Shown: positions 23,761 to 33,158, numbered from the stretch's first letter. The stretch is 64,000 bases of DNA from Caballeronia grimmiae (GCF_000698555.1 NZ_JFHE01000002.1:248001-312000), one strand, 5' to 3'. Notes: generated from the letters alone by a model not told the origin. Numbers and translations are program-made.

Positions 23761-24981
23761 ATGCTGAAGCTCGATTTCCACCCCGCTGGCCGACATTTCC
23801 TGCAGATTCCCGGACCGAGCCCGGTGCCCGACCGGATTCTGCGGGCAATGAGCTATCCGACGATCGACCATCGTGGACCGGAATTCGGCGCGCTCGGCCT
23901 GAAGGTGCTGGATGGGATCAAGAAGATCTTCAAGACTACGCAGCCGGTCGTCATTTACCCCGCGTCCGGCACGGGTGCGTGGGAGGCGGCGCTTTCGAAC
24001 ACGCTCAGCCCCGGCGATACCGTGCTCATGTACGAGACCGGCCACTTCGCGACACTGTGGAAAAAGATGGCCGAGAACCTCGGCCTCAAGCCCGAGTTCC
24101 TTAGCTTGCCGGGCATCGAAGGATGGCGTCGCGGCGTGCAGCCGGAAATGATTGAAAAGCGTCTGCGCGACGACGCACAGCACGCGATCAAAGCCGTCTG
24201 TGTCGTGCATAACGAAACCTCGACCGGCGTGACGTCGGACATCGCCGCAGTGCGCCGCGCGATCGATGCGGCCGGCCATCCCGCTCTGTTGCTGGTCGAC
24301 ACGATCTCGGGTCTCGCGTCTGCGGACTATCGCCATGACGAATGGGGTGTCGACGTGACCGTCTCAGGCTCGCAAAAGGGCCTCATGCTGCCGCCGGGTA
24401 TCAGCTTCAATGCCGTTTCGCAGAAGGCGATCGAGGCTTCCAGGCACGCGAAACTGCCGCGCGCGTTTTGGGACTGGAAAGAGATCATCGAGATGAACAA
24501 GCAGGGCTACTGGCCCTACACGCCGAACACGAATCTGCTGTACGGCCTCGCCGAAGCGCTCGACATGATCCTCGGCGAAGGACTCGACAACGTGTTCGCA
24601 CGGCATAACCGGCTCGCCGCCGCGTGCCGATCGGCGGTGACCGCATGGGGTCTCGAAATCCAGTGCGCGGATCCGGAGGTGTACTCGCCCGTACTGACCG
24701 GCGTGATGACACCCGAAGGCGTCGATGCCGACTCGGTGCGCAAGCTCATCTACGAGCATTTCGACATGTCGCTCGGCACGGGGCTCGGCAAGGCGAAAGG
24801 GCGCATGTTCCGCATCGGTCATTTGGGTGACTGCAACGATCTCACCCTGATGGCCGCGCTCACCGGCTGCGAGATGGGACTGAAACTGGCGGGAATTCCG
24901 CTGCAAGAGAGCGGCGTCGCGGCCGCCATGGACTATTTGACGGAACACGTCGCCAAGCCCGAACTGAAGGTCGCGGCATGA
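23761..24981 (+). CDS. Class V aminotransferase (serine/alanine/aspartate-glyoxylate type)
   Basis: 406 residues. The N-terminal IPGPSPVPDRIL and TIDHRGPEFG segments are typical of the alanine/serine-glyoxylate group. The PLP lysine is Lys206 in SGSQKGLMLPPG, and the cofactor Asp180 is in LLVDTISGLAS. The family moves an amino group from Ser, Ala or Asp to glyoxylate. It also resembles BhcA, the aspartate-glyoxylate aminotransferase of the beta-hydroxyaspartate cycle. First gene of the cluster, overlapped by four bases with the next gene, and preceded by the palindromic operator and GAAGGG. Confidence 0.9.
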   Translation: MLKLDFHPAGRHFLQIPGPSPVPDRILRAMSYPTIDHRGPEFGALGLKVLDGIKKIFKTTQPVVIYPASGTGAWEAALSNTLSPGDTVLMYETGHFATLWKKMAENLGLKPEFLSLPGIEGWRRGVQPEMIEKRLRDDAQHAIKAVCVVHNETSTGVTSDIAAVRRAIDAAGHPALLLVDTISGLASADYRHDEWGVDVTVSGSQKGLMLPPGISFNAVSQKAIEASRHAKLPRAFWDWKEIIEMNKQGYWPYTPNTNLLYGLAEALDMILGEGLDNVFARHNRLAAACRSAVTAWGLEIQCADPEVYSPVLTGVMTPEGVDADSVRKLIYEHFDMSLGTGLGKAKGRMFRIGHLGDCNDLTLMAALTGCEMGLKLAGIPLQESGVAAAMDYLTEHVAKPELKVAA

Positions 24982-25760
24982 GCGCCGCGTTCGACGTAGC
25001 CGCGCTTGCGCGTTTGTTCGCCGAGGCACGCGGGCATCGGGCGAAGCTGGATGACTTGCCCGAAACCGCACGCCCCACGAGCGTGGACGACGCTTTCGCC
25101 GCGCAGGAAGCGACGCTCCGCGCGCTGGGCGCCGACAGCAACGATAGTAAGGCGATCGGCGGATGGAAGGTCGGCGCGAAGTCTACCGAGGCTCCCATCC
25201 AGGGCGCGTTGCTTCCCGCAAGCGGCGTGCATCGCTCGGGCGCTCGACTTTCGATGCAGGGCTTCGGCAAGGCGGGTCTCGAACTCGAAGTGGCCTTCAC
25301 CTTCAGCCGCAGCTTTGCAGCGAGCAGCGGGCCGTACAGCGATGCCGACATTTTGAATTCAATCGATCGCGTGCATGCGGCGATCGAAGTGGTCGCGAGC
25401 CGCTTCGCCGCGTGGCCCGACATCGACAAGCTGTGGCAGCTTGCGGATTTGCAGAACCACGGCGCGCTCGTCGTCGGTGACGGCGTGCCGTACGACGAAG
25501 CGTTCCCGTTCGTGTCGCCGTCAATGTCGTTCACGTACGACGATGCATCGCTCTTTCAGGGTGTACCCGCAAATCCGGCTCGCGATCCGCGCCGTCTGCT
25601 CGCGTGGACGATCAACCATGCGGTCTCACGCGGACTGACGGTAGAGCCGGGCACGGTGATCACGGCAGGCTCGTATACCGGCATCGCGTTCCCGGCCAGG
25701 CCGGGCACTGCGACCGGAGCAATCCAAGGCCTACCGCCTGTCGAATTGCATCTCGACTAA
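24978..25760 (+). CDS. 2-keto-4-pentenoate hydratase / FAH-type protein
   Basis: 260 residues, the size of MhpD/DmpE/DmpH-type enzymes. Segments AIGGWKVGAKS (near 53), GLELEVAFTFSR with the metal-ligand Glu pair (near 95), the IEVVASRF strand (near 134) and ITAGSYTGIAFPARPG (near 230) follow the family order. Members hydrate or decarboxylate unsaturated 2-oxoacids, or hydrolyse acylpyruvates. Translationally coupled to the aminotransferase through an ATGA overlap, so it likely acts on a 2-oxoacid related to the aminotransferase product. Exact reaction unknown. Confidence 0.8.
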   Translation: MSAAFDVAALARLFAEARGHRAKLDDLPETARPTSVDDAFAAQEATLRALGADSNDSKAIGGWKVGAKSTEAPIQGALLPASGVHRSGARLSMQGFGKAGLELEVAFTFSRSFAASSGPYSDADILNSIDRVHAAIEVVASRFAAWPDIDKLWQLADLQNHGALVVGDGVPYDEAFPFVSPSMSFTYDDASLFQGVPANPARDPRRLLAWTINHAVSRGLTVEPGTVITAGSYTGIAFPARPGTATGAIQGLPPVELHLD

Positions 25761-25813
25761 GGCATGCCGCATCAGGCATTCAAAAGACCATCCGGCACTC
25801 ACCGACAGCGACG

Positions 25814-28800
25814 ATGCTCAATTCCACGACCGACCGTCTGGTCAAGCCGATCCATCTCGTGCCCGCGTCGGGGCGCGCACGGCCCGATGCGACGCCGACG
25901 CCCTTGCAGGCGCGTCTTCAACGAGAGCTTGAAGGCGACGTGCTGTTCGATCGCGCGTCGCGCGGACGTTATGCGACCGATGCATCGATCTATCAAATCA
26001 TGCCGATCGGTGTCGTCGTGCCGAAAGATCAGGACGACTTGCGACGCGCACTGGATATCGCGTGCGATAGCAATGCGAGCGTGCTTGCTCGCGGAGCGGG
26101 CACCAGTCAATGCGGGCAGACCGTCGGCGAAGCGCTCGTTATCGACGCGACGAAGTGGCTGAACAACATCGTCCATTTCGACAAGGACGCGCGCACCGTC
26201 ACGGTCGAGCCGGGCGTGGTGCTGGATCACCTGAATGCGTGGCTCAAACCGCACGGCCTCTGGTTTCCGGTGGATGTATCGACGAGTGCGCAATGTACGA
26301 TCGGGGGCATGGCAGGCAACAACTCGTGCGGCTCCCGTTCGATGGAATACGGGATCATGGTGCATAACGTGGACGCAATCGACGCCATACTCGCCGACGG
26401 TCACGAAGCGCGCTTCGGCAGGCTTTCGACGATGCATGGCGATGCTCGCACGCGCGTTCTCATCGATGGCGTGCGCGACATCGCCATGCGTGAGCGCGAT
26501 GAGATGCGCGAACGCATTCCAAAAGTCTTGAGGCGCGTGGCAGGCTATAACCTCGACCTCTTCGACTGCCAGAGTCCGCTGCCCTTCAGTGCGGATGAAC
26601 CTAACCTCGCGAACCTCCTGGTCGGTTCAGAAGGAACGCTCGCGTTCAGTCGTCAGTTGACGTTGAAGCTCGCGCCGCTGCCCGCGCATAAAACGCTTGG
26701 CGTGGTGAACTTCCCGAGCTTCTTCGATGCGATGGACATGACGCAGCACATCGTGAATCTCGGTCCCGTTGCGGTCGAACTCGTCGATCGCACGATGATC
26801 GATCTGGCAATGTCGAATCCCGCGTTTCGTCCTGTCATCGAAAAGGCGCTGGTCGGCAAGCCGGAAGCAGTGCTGCTGGTGGAATTCGCGGGCGCGGACC
26901 GTGGCACGCAGATGAGCAAGCTCGCACAACTGGTCGAGTTGATGAGCGATCTCGGCTTGCCTGGGTCAGTCGTGCAGATGCCCGATGCCGGGCCGCAAAA
27001 AGCGCTTTGGGAGGTACGCAAGGCGGGCCTCAACATCATGATGAGCATGAAGGGCGATGGCAAGCCGGTGTCCTTCATCGAAGATTGCGCGGTACCGCTC
27101 GAGCATCTTGCGCAGTACACGAACCGTCTCACCGAAGTCTTCAGGAAGCACGGCACCGAAGGTACCTGGTATGCCCATGCGAGCGTCGGAACGCTGCATG
27201 TACGGCCGATTCTCGATATGCGCCGCGATGGCGCAATCAAGATGCGCGCGATCGCGGAAGAAGCGGCGGCGCTCGTACGCGAATACAAGGGCGCCTATTC
27301 GGGCGAACACGGCGATGGCCTATGCCGTGGCGAATGGGTCGCGTGGCAGTACGGGCCGCGCATCAATGAAGCGTTCGGCGATATCAAGCGACTCTTCGAT
27401 CCCGACAACCGCATGAGTCCGGATCGCATCGTTGCGCCGCCGAAAATGGACGATGCCGCGAACTTTCGTTTTCCGCCGACGTATCGCGAGCGCGCAATCG
27501 AACCTCGACTCGACTGGTCTGCATGGAACGTGACGCGTAATCCGCTGACCGGGGAAGAGGGCACCCCGCACTCGGGCGGAGATGTCACGCACGGACTCGC
27601 GAAGGCAGTGGAGATGTGCAACAACAATGGCCACTGCCGCAAGTTCGACGCCGGCACGATGTGCCCGAGCTATCGCATCACCAAGGACGAGCAACATGTC
27701 ACGCGAGGCCGCGCGAATACCCTGCGGCTCGCGCTGTCCGGTCAACTCGGTGACCACGGCGACGCGCTCGCAAGTCAGGAAGTCAAAGACGCTCTCGATC
27801 TCTGCGTCTCGTGCAAGGGATGCAAGCGCGATTGCCCGACCGGCGTCGATATGGCGCGCATGAAAATCGAAGCGCGTGCAGCATGGACCGCGCGTCATGG
27901 ATTGCGCCTGCGAGAAAGACTGATTGCGTTCTTGCCACGCTATGCGCCGTATGCGAGCCGGATGCCGGCCCTGAGCGGTGCGTTCGAATCGCGCATGCCG
28001 CGCGCAGCGCACTGGCTGAAGACGACACTCGGTCTTGCGCCGCAGCGTGCCTTCCCGGTCTTCAAAAAGCCCTTCCTGGGCGATGCGCCCAACAAGCGCA
28101 CCACGTCCGCCGACAAGGAAGTGCTCTTGTTCGTGGATACCTTCAACAACTACATGGAGCCGGAGAACGCGCACGCAGCAAAGCGAGTGCTCGAAGCTGC
28201 GGGCTATGCGGTTCATCTCAACGAGAAGGCAGGCGAGCGTCCCTTATGTTGCGGGCGAACCTTCCTTTCCACAGGCCTCGTCGACGAAGCCAAAGCCGAA
28301 GCGCGCCGTGCGCTCGATGCATTGCTGCCCTTCGTCGAGCGGGGCGTGTCGATCGTCGGACTCGAGCCATCGTGCCTGCTTTCGTTACGCGACGAGTTCC
28401 TCGGCTACGGATACGGCGATGCAGCTCGTAAGCTATCCGAAGCATCGTTTCTATTCGAAGAGTTTTTGGTCCGCGAGCGTGCGGCGAGACGCCTGGAACT
28501 TGAACTCGGACCGATCGACAAGCAAAAGGCGCTGCTGCACGGCCATTGTCATCAGAAAGCATTCGATGCGGTGCGGCCCGTCGAGACGGTATTGAGCTGG
28601 ATTCCTGGCCTCGATGTGCAGACGATCGAGTCCTCGTGTTGCGGAATGGCGGGCAGCTTCGGTTATGAGGCGGAGCACTATCAGGCTTCGCAAGCGATGG
28701 CTGAGCTGTCGCTGTTGCCGGCCGTACGAAAGGCAAGGGATGCAGGCGATGCCTTGATCGTCGCGGACGGCACGAGCTGCCGGCATCAAATTGCGGACGG

Positions 28801-28876
28801 CGCGCGGATTGAAGCATGGCATGTGGCGCGAGTGCTCGAACGCGCGCTGTCGAAAACTCACTCGAGCCTGAGGTGA
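25814..28876 (+). CDS. FAD-binding, Fe-S 2-hydroxyacid dehydrogenase (YdiJ/D-lactate type)
   Basis: 1,020 residues. An FAD-binding type 4 domain lies near 60-240 (LARGAGTSQCGQTVG, IGGMAGNNSCGSRSMEYG), then an FAD-linked oxidase C-terminal domain (VGSEGTLAFSRQLTLKL). A ferredoxin segment (CVSCKGCKRDCPTGVDMARM, near 660) and two cysteine-rich CCG segments (PLCCGRTFLSTGL, SSCCGMAGSFGYE) follow. Size and order match YdiJ, which oxidises D-2-hydroxyacids (D-lactate, D-2-hydroxyglutarate or glycolate-like) and passes electrons to quinone at the membrane. It starts 53 bases after the hydratase gene and probably shares its transcript. Confidence 0.92.
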   Translation: MLNSTTDRLVKPIHLVPASGRARPDATPTPLQARLQRELEGDVLFDRASRGRYATDASIYQIMPIGVVVPKDQDDLRRALDIACDSNASVLARGAGTSQCGQTVGEALVIDATKWLNNIVHFDKDARTVTVEPGVVLDHLNAWLKPHGLWFPVDVSTSAQCTIGGMAGNNSCGSRSMEYGIMVHNVDAIDAILADGHEARFGRLSTMHGDARTRVLIDGVRDIAMRERDEMRERIPKVLRRVAGYNLDLFDCQSPLPFSADEPNLANLLVGSEGTLAFSRQLTLKLAPLPAHKTLGVVNFPSFFDAMDMTQHIVNLGPVAVELVDRTMIDLAMSNPAFRPVIEKALVGKPEAVLLVEFAGADRGTQMSKLAQLVELMSDLGLPGSVVQMPDAGPQKALWEVRKAGLNIMMSMKGDGKPVSFIEDCAVPLEHLAQYTNRLTEVFRKHGTEGTWYAHASVGTLHVRPILDMRRDGAIKMRAIAEEAAALVREYKGAYSGEHGDGLCRGEWVAWQYGPRINEAFGDIKRLFDPDNRMSPDRIVAPPKMDDAANFRFPPTYRERAIEPRLDWSAWNVTRNPLTGEEGTPHSGGDVTHGLAKAVEMCNNNGHCRKFDAGTMCPSYRITKDEQHVTRGRANTLRLALSGQLGDHGDALASQEVKDALDLCVSCKGCKRDCPTGVDMARMKIEARAAWTARHGLRLRERLIAFLPRYAPYASRMPALSGAFESRMPRAAHWLKTTLGLAPQRAFPVFKKPFLGDAPNKRTTSADKEVLLFVDTFNNYMEPENAHAAKRVLEAAGYAVHLNEKAGERPLCCGRTFLSTGLVDEAKAEARRALDALLPFVERGVSIVGLEPSCLLSLRDEFLGYGYGDAARKLSEASFLFEEFLVRERAARRLELELGPIDKQKALLHGHCHQKAFDAVRPVETVLSWIPGLDVQTIESSCCGMAGSFGYEAEHYQASQAMAELSLLPAVRKARDAGDALIVADGTSCRHQIADGARIEAWHVARVLERALSKTHSSLR

Positions 28877-29106
28877 ATAAAGCAGGTTTTTATCGAAACC
28901 ATAACAGCGGACATGCAGATGATCCGAGACAGGAGACGACGCCATGACATCACTTCGCAAACCTCGCACCCGCCGCTTGCATAGACGCAGACCGTAGCAG
29001 TGCACGCGGGTACTACGCCCTCATTCGACGCACCGAACGATGTTCCGTATGCCGTGACCATGGCGCATTGCTGCGCCGGGGATACGCACGCGATCTCAAG
29101 GAGACG

Positions 29107-30396
29107 ATGATGTTCCGTCGAGCCACTACGCGCGTTCTATTGCTGCTATGCGCGATGTATTTCATCACCTATATCGACCGCGTCAATGTCAGCACCGCCG
29201 CGAGTCAGTTCGGCGCCGAACTCGGCCTGTCGCACACGCAAATCGGCTTCGTGTTTTCTGCATTCGCCTATCCGTATCTGATTTTCCAGATCATCGGCGG
29301 ATGGGTCGGCGATCGTTTCGGCCCGCGTCGAACGCTCACGCTGTGCGCCATCATCTGGGCGGGTGCAACGGTGCTCACCGGCATGGCAGGCGGCTTCGTG
29401 TCGCTGATCGTCGCGCGAGTGCTGCTCGGGCTCGGCGAAGGCGCGACGTTCCCGACGGCGACGCGCGCCATGTCCAACTGGATGCCGGCCGATCAGCGCG
29501 GCTTCGCGCAAGGCATTACGCACGCAGCATCGCGCATCGGCAATGCAGTGGCGCCGCCATTGATCGTGTGGCTGATGGTGGCGACGAGCTGGCGCGGTGC
29601 ATTCATTATCACCGGTATCGTCAGTTTCGCGTGGGCCATCGCATGGGTCTTCTATTTCCGCGATAACCCGCGCGATCATCCGCGCATCACCGAGAGCGAA
29701 TGCGAGACCCTTGCGGACTACTCGGGCGTCAAGCAACGCAAACCCGTGCCGTGGCGCCTTCTGCTTGGCCGCATGGCCCCGGTCACGGCTGTGTACTTCT
29801 GCTATGGCTGGGTGCTGTGGCTGTTTCTCGGCTGGATTCCGCAGTACTTCCTGCACAACTATCACATGCCGCTCGGCAAGTCCGCGCTGTTTGCGTCAGG
29901 CGTGTTCTTCGCGGGTGTGCTGGGCGACTATCTCGGTGGTTCGGTGACCGATCGCATTTTGCGCAAGAGCGGCAACGTGCGTCTCGCGCGCAATGTAATG
30001 GTCGGCGTGTGCATGCTCCTGACCTTGCTGTCGCTCGCCCCGATCTTGCTGGTGTCCAACATATCGATGACGTTCGTCGCCATGTGCCTCTCGGCTGGAT
30101 TCTTCTTCAACGAGATGACTATCGGGCCGATGTGGTCGGTGCCCATGGACATCGCACCGAAGCATGCGGGCACGGCATCCGGCATTATGAATTCAGGATC
30201 GGCGCTTGCCGCGATCATCAGCCCGGTCATTGGCGGGTGGATCATCGACCGCACAGGCAACTGGAATCTGCCGTTCACCGTATCCATGATCGTCATGGCG
30301 GCCGGCATCATTCTTTCGTTCACGATGCGGCCGGACCGTTCGCTGGAGGCCGAAGAAGAGAAGACTCAGGCCGCGCACGCGGGCAAGCTGGTGTGA
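29107..30396 (+). CDS. MFS transporter, ACS family
   Basis: 429 residues with about twelve membrane segments. YFITYIDRVNVSTAASQFG at the N-terminus and GFAQGITHAASRIGNAVAPP near 140 mark an ACS-family organic acid symporter. The ATG follows AAGGAGACG. A 17-codon frame with its own AGGAGACGACGCC site lies between it and the dehydrogenase gene and could be a leader peptide. Likely imports the hydroxy- or oxoacid handled by this cluster. Confidence 0.9.
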   Translation: MMFRRATTRVLLLLCAMYFITYIDRVNVSTAASQFGAELGLSHTQIGFVFSAFAYPYLIFQIIGGWVGDRFGPRRTLTLCAIIWAGATVLTGMAGGFVSLIVARVLLGLGEGATFPTATRAMSNWMPADQRGFAQGITHAASRIGNAVAPPLIVWLMVATSWRGAFIITGIVSFAWAIAWVFYFRDNPRDHPRITESECETLADYSGVKQRKPVPWRLLLGRMAPVTAVYFCYGWVLWLFLGWIPQYFLHNYHMPLGKSALFASGVFFAGVLGDYLGGSVTDRILRKSGNVRLARNVMVGVCMLLTLLSLAPILLVSNISMTFVAMCLSAGFFFNEMTIGPMWSVPMDIAPKHAGTASGIMNSGSALAAIISPVIGGWIIDRTGNWNLPFTVSMIVMAAGIILSFTMRPDRSLEAEEEKTQAAHAGKLV

Positions 30397-30425
30397 GGCG
30401 CGAGGTGGCCGCTCGGCGGTGGAAT

Positions 30426-30461
30426 TGCATGTTGCGTGCCGAATGCAGCATGCAACATGCA
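30426..30461. repeat. Heptad-repeat hairpin element
   Basis: TGCATGTTGC (30426-30435) and GCAACATGCA (30452-30461) are perfect inverted arms enclosing GTGCCGAATGCAGCAT, which can extend the stem with mismatches. It lies in the gap before the CoA-transferase gene. Confidence 0.7.
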
Positions 30462-30522
30462 CCGGCGACGTTCGCGGCCGCTTGTCATCACACCGTGACA
30501 GCGAATTACGAGGAATATCGAT

Positions 30523-31770
30523 ATGGCAGACATTGAACAAACAGCTGCATCGACGGAACAGGGTGGAGGGCCGCTCGCGGGCATGCGCGTAATCGAGCTG
30601 GCGCACATCATGTCGGGACCGATCTGCGGAATGATGCTCGCGGACATGGGCGCCGATGTCATCAAGGTCGAAAAGATTCCGAACGGCGACGATTGCCGGC
30701 GGTTTGCGCCGATTCTTCCGAGCGGAGAGTCTGCGTCGTTCCTGATCGTGAACCGCAACAAGCGCGGCATCGCGCTGAATCTGAAAACGGAAGGCGGCAA
30801 GAAGGTGCTGAGAACGATGCTAGCGACGGCAGATGTCGTCACGGAGAATTATCGTCGCGGCACGATGGAGAAACTCGGCATGGGCTACGAAGCGCTGAGG
30901 GAGGTCAACCCTGGCCTCATCTATTGCGCGATTTCCGGTTACGGGCGCACCGGGCCGATGGCCGACAAGGGCGGTTTCGATCTCATCGCGCAAGGCCTGA
31001 GCGGACTGATGAGCATGACAGGCGAGCCCGGCCAGGCGCCGATCAAGGCGGGATCGCCGGTGACGGACATCAACGCGGGCATTCTCGCGGCGCTCGGCGT
31101 CAGCGCGGCCTATGCGAGAAAGAAGACGACCGGTTTGGGGCAGATGGTCGACACGTCGCTCTTCGAAGCGGGACTGCAACAGATGTACTGGGCGTTCGCA
31201 AACTACTTCGCGGACGGCACGGTGCTGCCGAAGGCAGGCTCCGCGAACCCGACAAGCGCGCCCTATCAGGCATTTCGCACGCGGGACGGCTGGGTGAACA
31301 TCGGCGCCGCGAATCAGAGCAACTACGAGCGGCTCGTGGGCGTGCTCGACATTCCAGGCCTTGCCGAGGACGAACGTTTTCAGACTAACGCTGGCCGTTT
31401 GAGGCATCGGGAGACGTTGGTGGAGATTCTGACCGCGAAGCTGGTCGAGCGCGATACCGCCGACTGGCTCGCCGCGTTCGATGCAATCGGCTTGCCCAGC
31501 GGCGCCGTGCTCAGCGTGCCGGAGGCTTCGTCGCATGAACAGGCCATTGCGCGCGGGATGATCGTCGAGACGGAACATCCGCTTGCGGGTTCTATGCGCG
31601 GTATCGGGTTGCCAATTCACTTCTCCGATGGGTGCACGAGGCCATCGCGTCCGGCGCCGACGCTCGGACAGCATACGGCGGAAGTGCTGCACGAATACGG
31701 CTTCGACGATGCGCGCATACGGTCGCTGAAGGACGAGGGCGCAATTCTGGAGCTTGATGCGCTGTCGTGA
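30523..31770 (+). CDS. Class III CoA-transferase (CaiB/BaiF family)
   Basis: 415 residues. The N-terminal VIELAHIMSGPICGMMLADM and ADVIKVEKI segments and the nucleophilic Asp182 in GSPVTDINAGILAA are family hallmarks. These enzymes move CoA between carboxylates, making a covalent Asp-CoA thioester. The ATG follows GAGGAATATCG. In this cluster it could activate the organic acid imported by the neighbouring carrier. Donor and acceptor cannot be named from sequence. Confidence 0.9.
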   Translation: MADIEQTAASTEQGGGPLAGMRVIELAHIMSGPICGMMLADMGADVIKVEKIPNGDDCRRFAPILPSGESASFLIVNRNKRGIALNLKTEGGKKVLRTMLATADVVTENYRRGTMEKLGMGYEALREVNPGLIYCAISGYGRTGPMADKGGFDLIAQGLSGLMSMTGEPGQAPIKAGSPVTDINAGILAALGVSAAYARKKTTGLGQMVDTSLFEAGLQQMYWAFANYFADGTVLPKAGSANPTSAPYQAFRTRDGWVNIGAANQSNYERLVGVLDIPGLAEDERFQTNAGRLRHRETLVEILTAKLVERDTADWLAAFDAIGLPSGAVLSVPEASSHEQAIARGMIVETEHPLAGSMRGIGLPIHFSDGCTRPSRPAPTLGQHTAEVLHEYGFDDARIRSLKDEGAILELDALS

Positions 31771-31776
31771 TGGCTG

Positions 31777-31845
31777 GACGTTTGCATGTTGCGTGTTGCA
31801 TGTTGCATGTTGCATGCATCATGCAGCATGCAGAGTGCAAACGTC
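31777..31845. repeat. Type copy of the GCATGC heptad-repeat hairpin
   Basis: Eight consecutive 7-base units (31783-31838) read TGCATGT, TGCGTGT, TGCATGT, TGCATGT, TGCATGC, ATCATGC, AGCATGC, AGAGTGC. They are enclosed by a perfect 10-base inverted repeat, GACGTTTGCA (31777-31786) and TGCAAACGTC (31836-31845). The whole 69 bases can fold as a long imperfect hairpin. It starts six bases after the CoA-transferase stop, so it could serve as a transcript-end structure or be a mobile palindromic element. Confidence 0.85.
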
Positions 31846-31890
31846 GGACGGTAAGATGACGGACCGCCTGCCTACTCGTCGAAGCTAACT

Positions 31891-33039
31891 ATGAAGCTCG
31901 TGCCCCCTCCCGCTTGCCGTGTCGGCGATGCGCTCTCGACTGTCGCGTCGCCGTCGCTGTTGATCGATCTCGATGCGTTCGAAGCCAATCTCGCGACGAT
32001 GGCGGCATTTGTCGCGCGCAGCGACGTGGCTCTCAGACCGCATGCAAAGGCACACAAGTCTGTTTCCATTGCTCGGCGTCAGATCGAGGCGGGAGCGGTC
32101 GGCGTGTGCTGTCAGAAGCTATCGGAGGCTTATCCGTTTGCGGCTGCTGGTATCGAGAGCATCCATATCAGCAATGAGTTCGTCGGCGCGGACAAGCTCG
32201 CAATGGCGGTCGAACTCGCGGCGCACGTGCGCCTCTCCGTATGCGTCGATGCCTTGCCGCAAGTCAACGCGCTCGGCGATGCCGCCGCTCGCGCAGGCGT
32301 GAACATCGATGTGCTCGCCGAAGTCGATGCTGGTCAGCATCGTTGCGGCGTGACGAACGAGGACGCGCTGCTGTCACTCGTCGATGCGATCGCCGACCAG
32401 CCGTCCCTGCGCTTCGCGGGCATCCAGGCTTATCACGGCGGCGCACAGCACATTGCCGACTGGAACGCACGCAAGACCGAGGCGGGTCACGCGGCCGATC
32501 GTGCCGCGAGCTTCGTGCGCGCACTTGAAGCACGCGGCATTCAGAGTGCAGTCGTGACGGGCGGCGGCACCGGCACCGTCGAGTTCGATGCGGCGAGCGG
32601 CGTCTATACGGAAGTCCAGCCGGGATCGTATGTCTTCATGGATGGCGATTACGGTTCGCTCGCATGGAACGGCAACCTGCGCTGGCGTCACAGCCTTTTC
32701 GTGTTGTCGACGATCATGAGCGCGACGCGGCCCGGAATGGCCGTCTGCGATGTCGGCCTGAAAGGGCTTGCGGTGGATTCGGGCCTTCCCCGTAGCGTGC
32801 GTTGGCTGGATGGCAGCGACGAGCCGGCGTTCACGTACGCCGCCGCGAACGACGAACACGGCATGCTGCATGCAAAAGACGGCCAACAGCACGATACAAG
32901 GACGCTACTCGGCAAACGCATCCTGCTGCCACCGGGTCATTGCGATCCGACCGTCAATCTTTATGACGAGTACGTGTGCTATCGCGGCGACGAAGTGGTC
33001 GACTTCTGGGCAATCGACGCGCGCGGTCTGTCCCGATAG
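31891..33039 (+). CDS. PLP-dependent D-threonine aldolase/DSD1-like enzyme (hydroxyaspartate aldolase type)
   Basis: 382 residues of alanine-racemase-type fold. TPS-like opening ASPSLLIDLDAFEANLATM, then the PLP lysine Lys53 in LRPHAKAHKS. The C-terminal metal site reads PPGHCDPTVNLYDEYV. This family cleaves or dehydrates D-3-hydroxy amino acids (D-threonine aldolase, D-serine dehydratase) and includes BhcC, which condenses glycine and glyoxylate to beta-hydroxyaspartate. Its position at the end of a cluster that begins with a glyoxylate-type aminotransferase supports such chemistry. Confidence 0.88.
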   Translation: MKLVPPPACRVGDALSTVASPSLLIDLDAFEANLATMAAFVARSDVALRPHAKAHKSVSIARRQIEAGAVGVCCQKLSEAYPFAAAGIESIHISNEFVGADKLAMAVELAAHVRLSVCVDALPQVNALGDAAARAGVNIDVLAEVDAGQHRCGVTNEDALLSLVDAIADQPSLRFAGIQAYHGGAQHIADWNARKTEAGHAADRAASFVRALEARGIQSAVVTGGGTGTVEFDAASGVYTEVQPGSYVFMDGDYGSLAWNGNLRWRHSLFVLSTIMSATRPGMAVCDVGLKGLAVDSGLPRSVRWLDGSDEPAFTYAAANDEHGMLHAKDGQQHDTRTLLGKRILLPPGHCDPTVNLYDEYVCYRGDEVVDFWAIDARGLSR

Positions 33040-33112
33040 CCGTTCTGCTCCGCGTTGCGCGGATGGAAGGCCAGCAGGTTGGCAGACGCCCTTCATCACG
33101 GATCTGGTTCTA

Positions 33113-33147
33113 ATGCAAAATGCCGAAACGCGCGGCATGCAGCACGC
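33113..33147. repeat. Degenerate heptad-repeat element
   Basis: Five 7-base units in phase (ATGCAAA, ATGCCGA, AACGCGC, GGCATGC, AGCACGC) between the aldolase-like gene and the convergent diguanylate cyclase. Same family as 31777-31845. Confidence 0.5.
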
Positions 33148-33158
33148 CATCCGTGTCT

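Noticed and set aside
28944..28997. 17-codon frame with AGGAGACGACGCC before the MFS carrier
   Set aside because: Good ribosome site but too short to call; could be a leader peptide or relic, so mentioned only with the carrier.
31783..31838. Possible CRISPR or minisatellite reading of the heptads
   Set aside because: Units are 7 bases without spacers and with inverted halves, so neither CRISPR nor an ordinary coding repeat.
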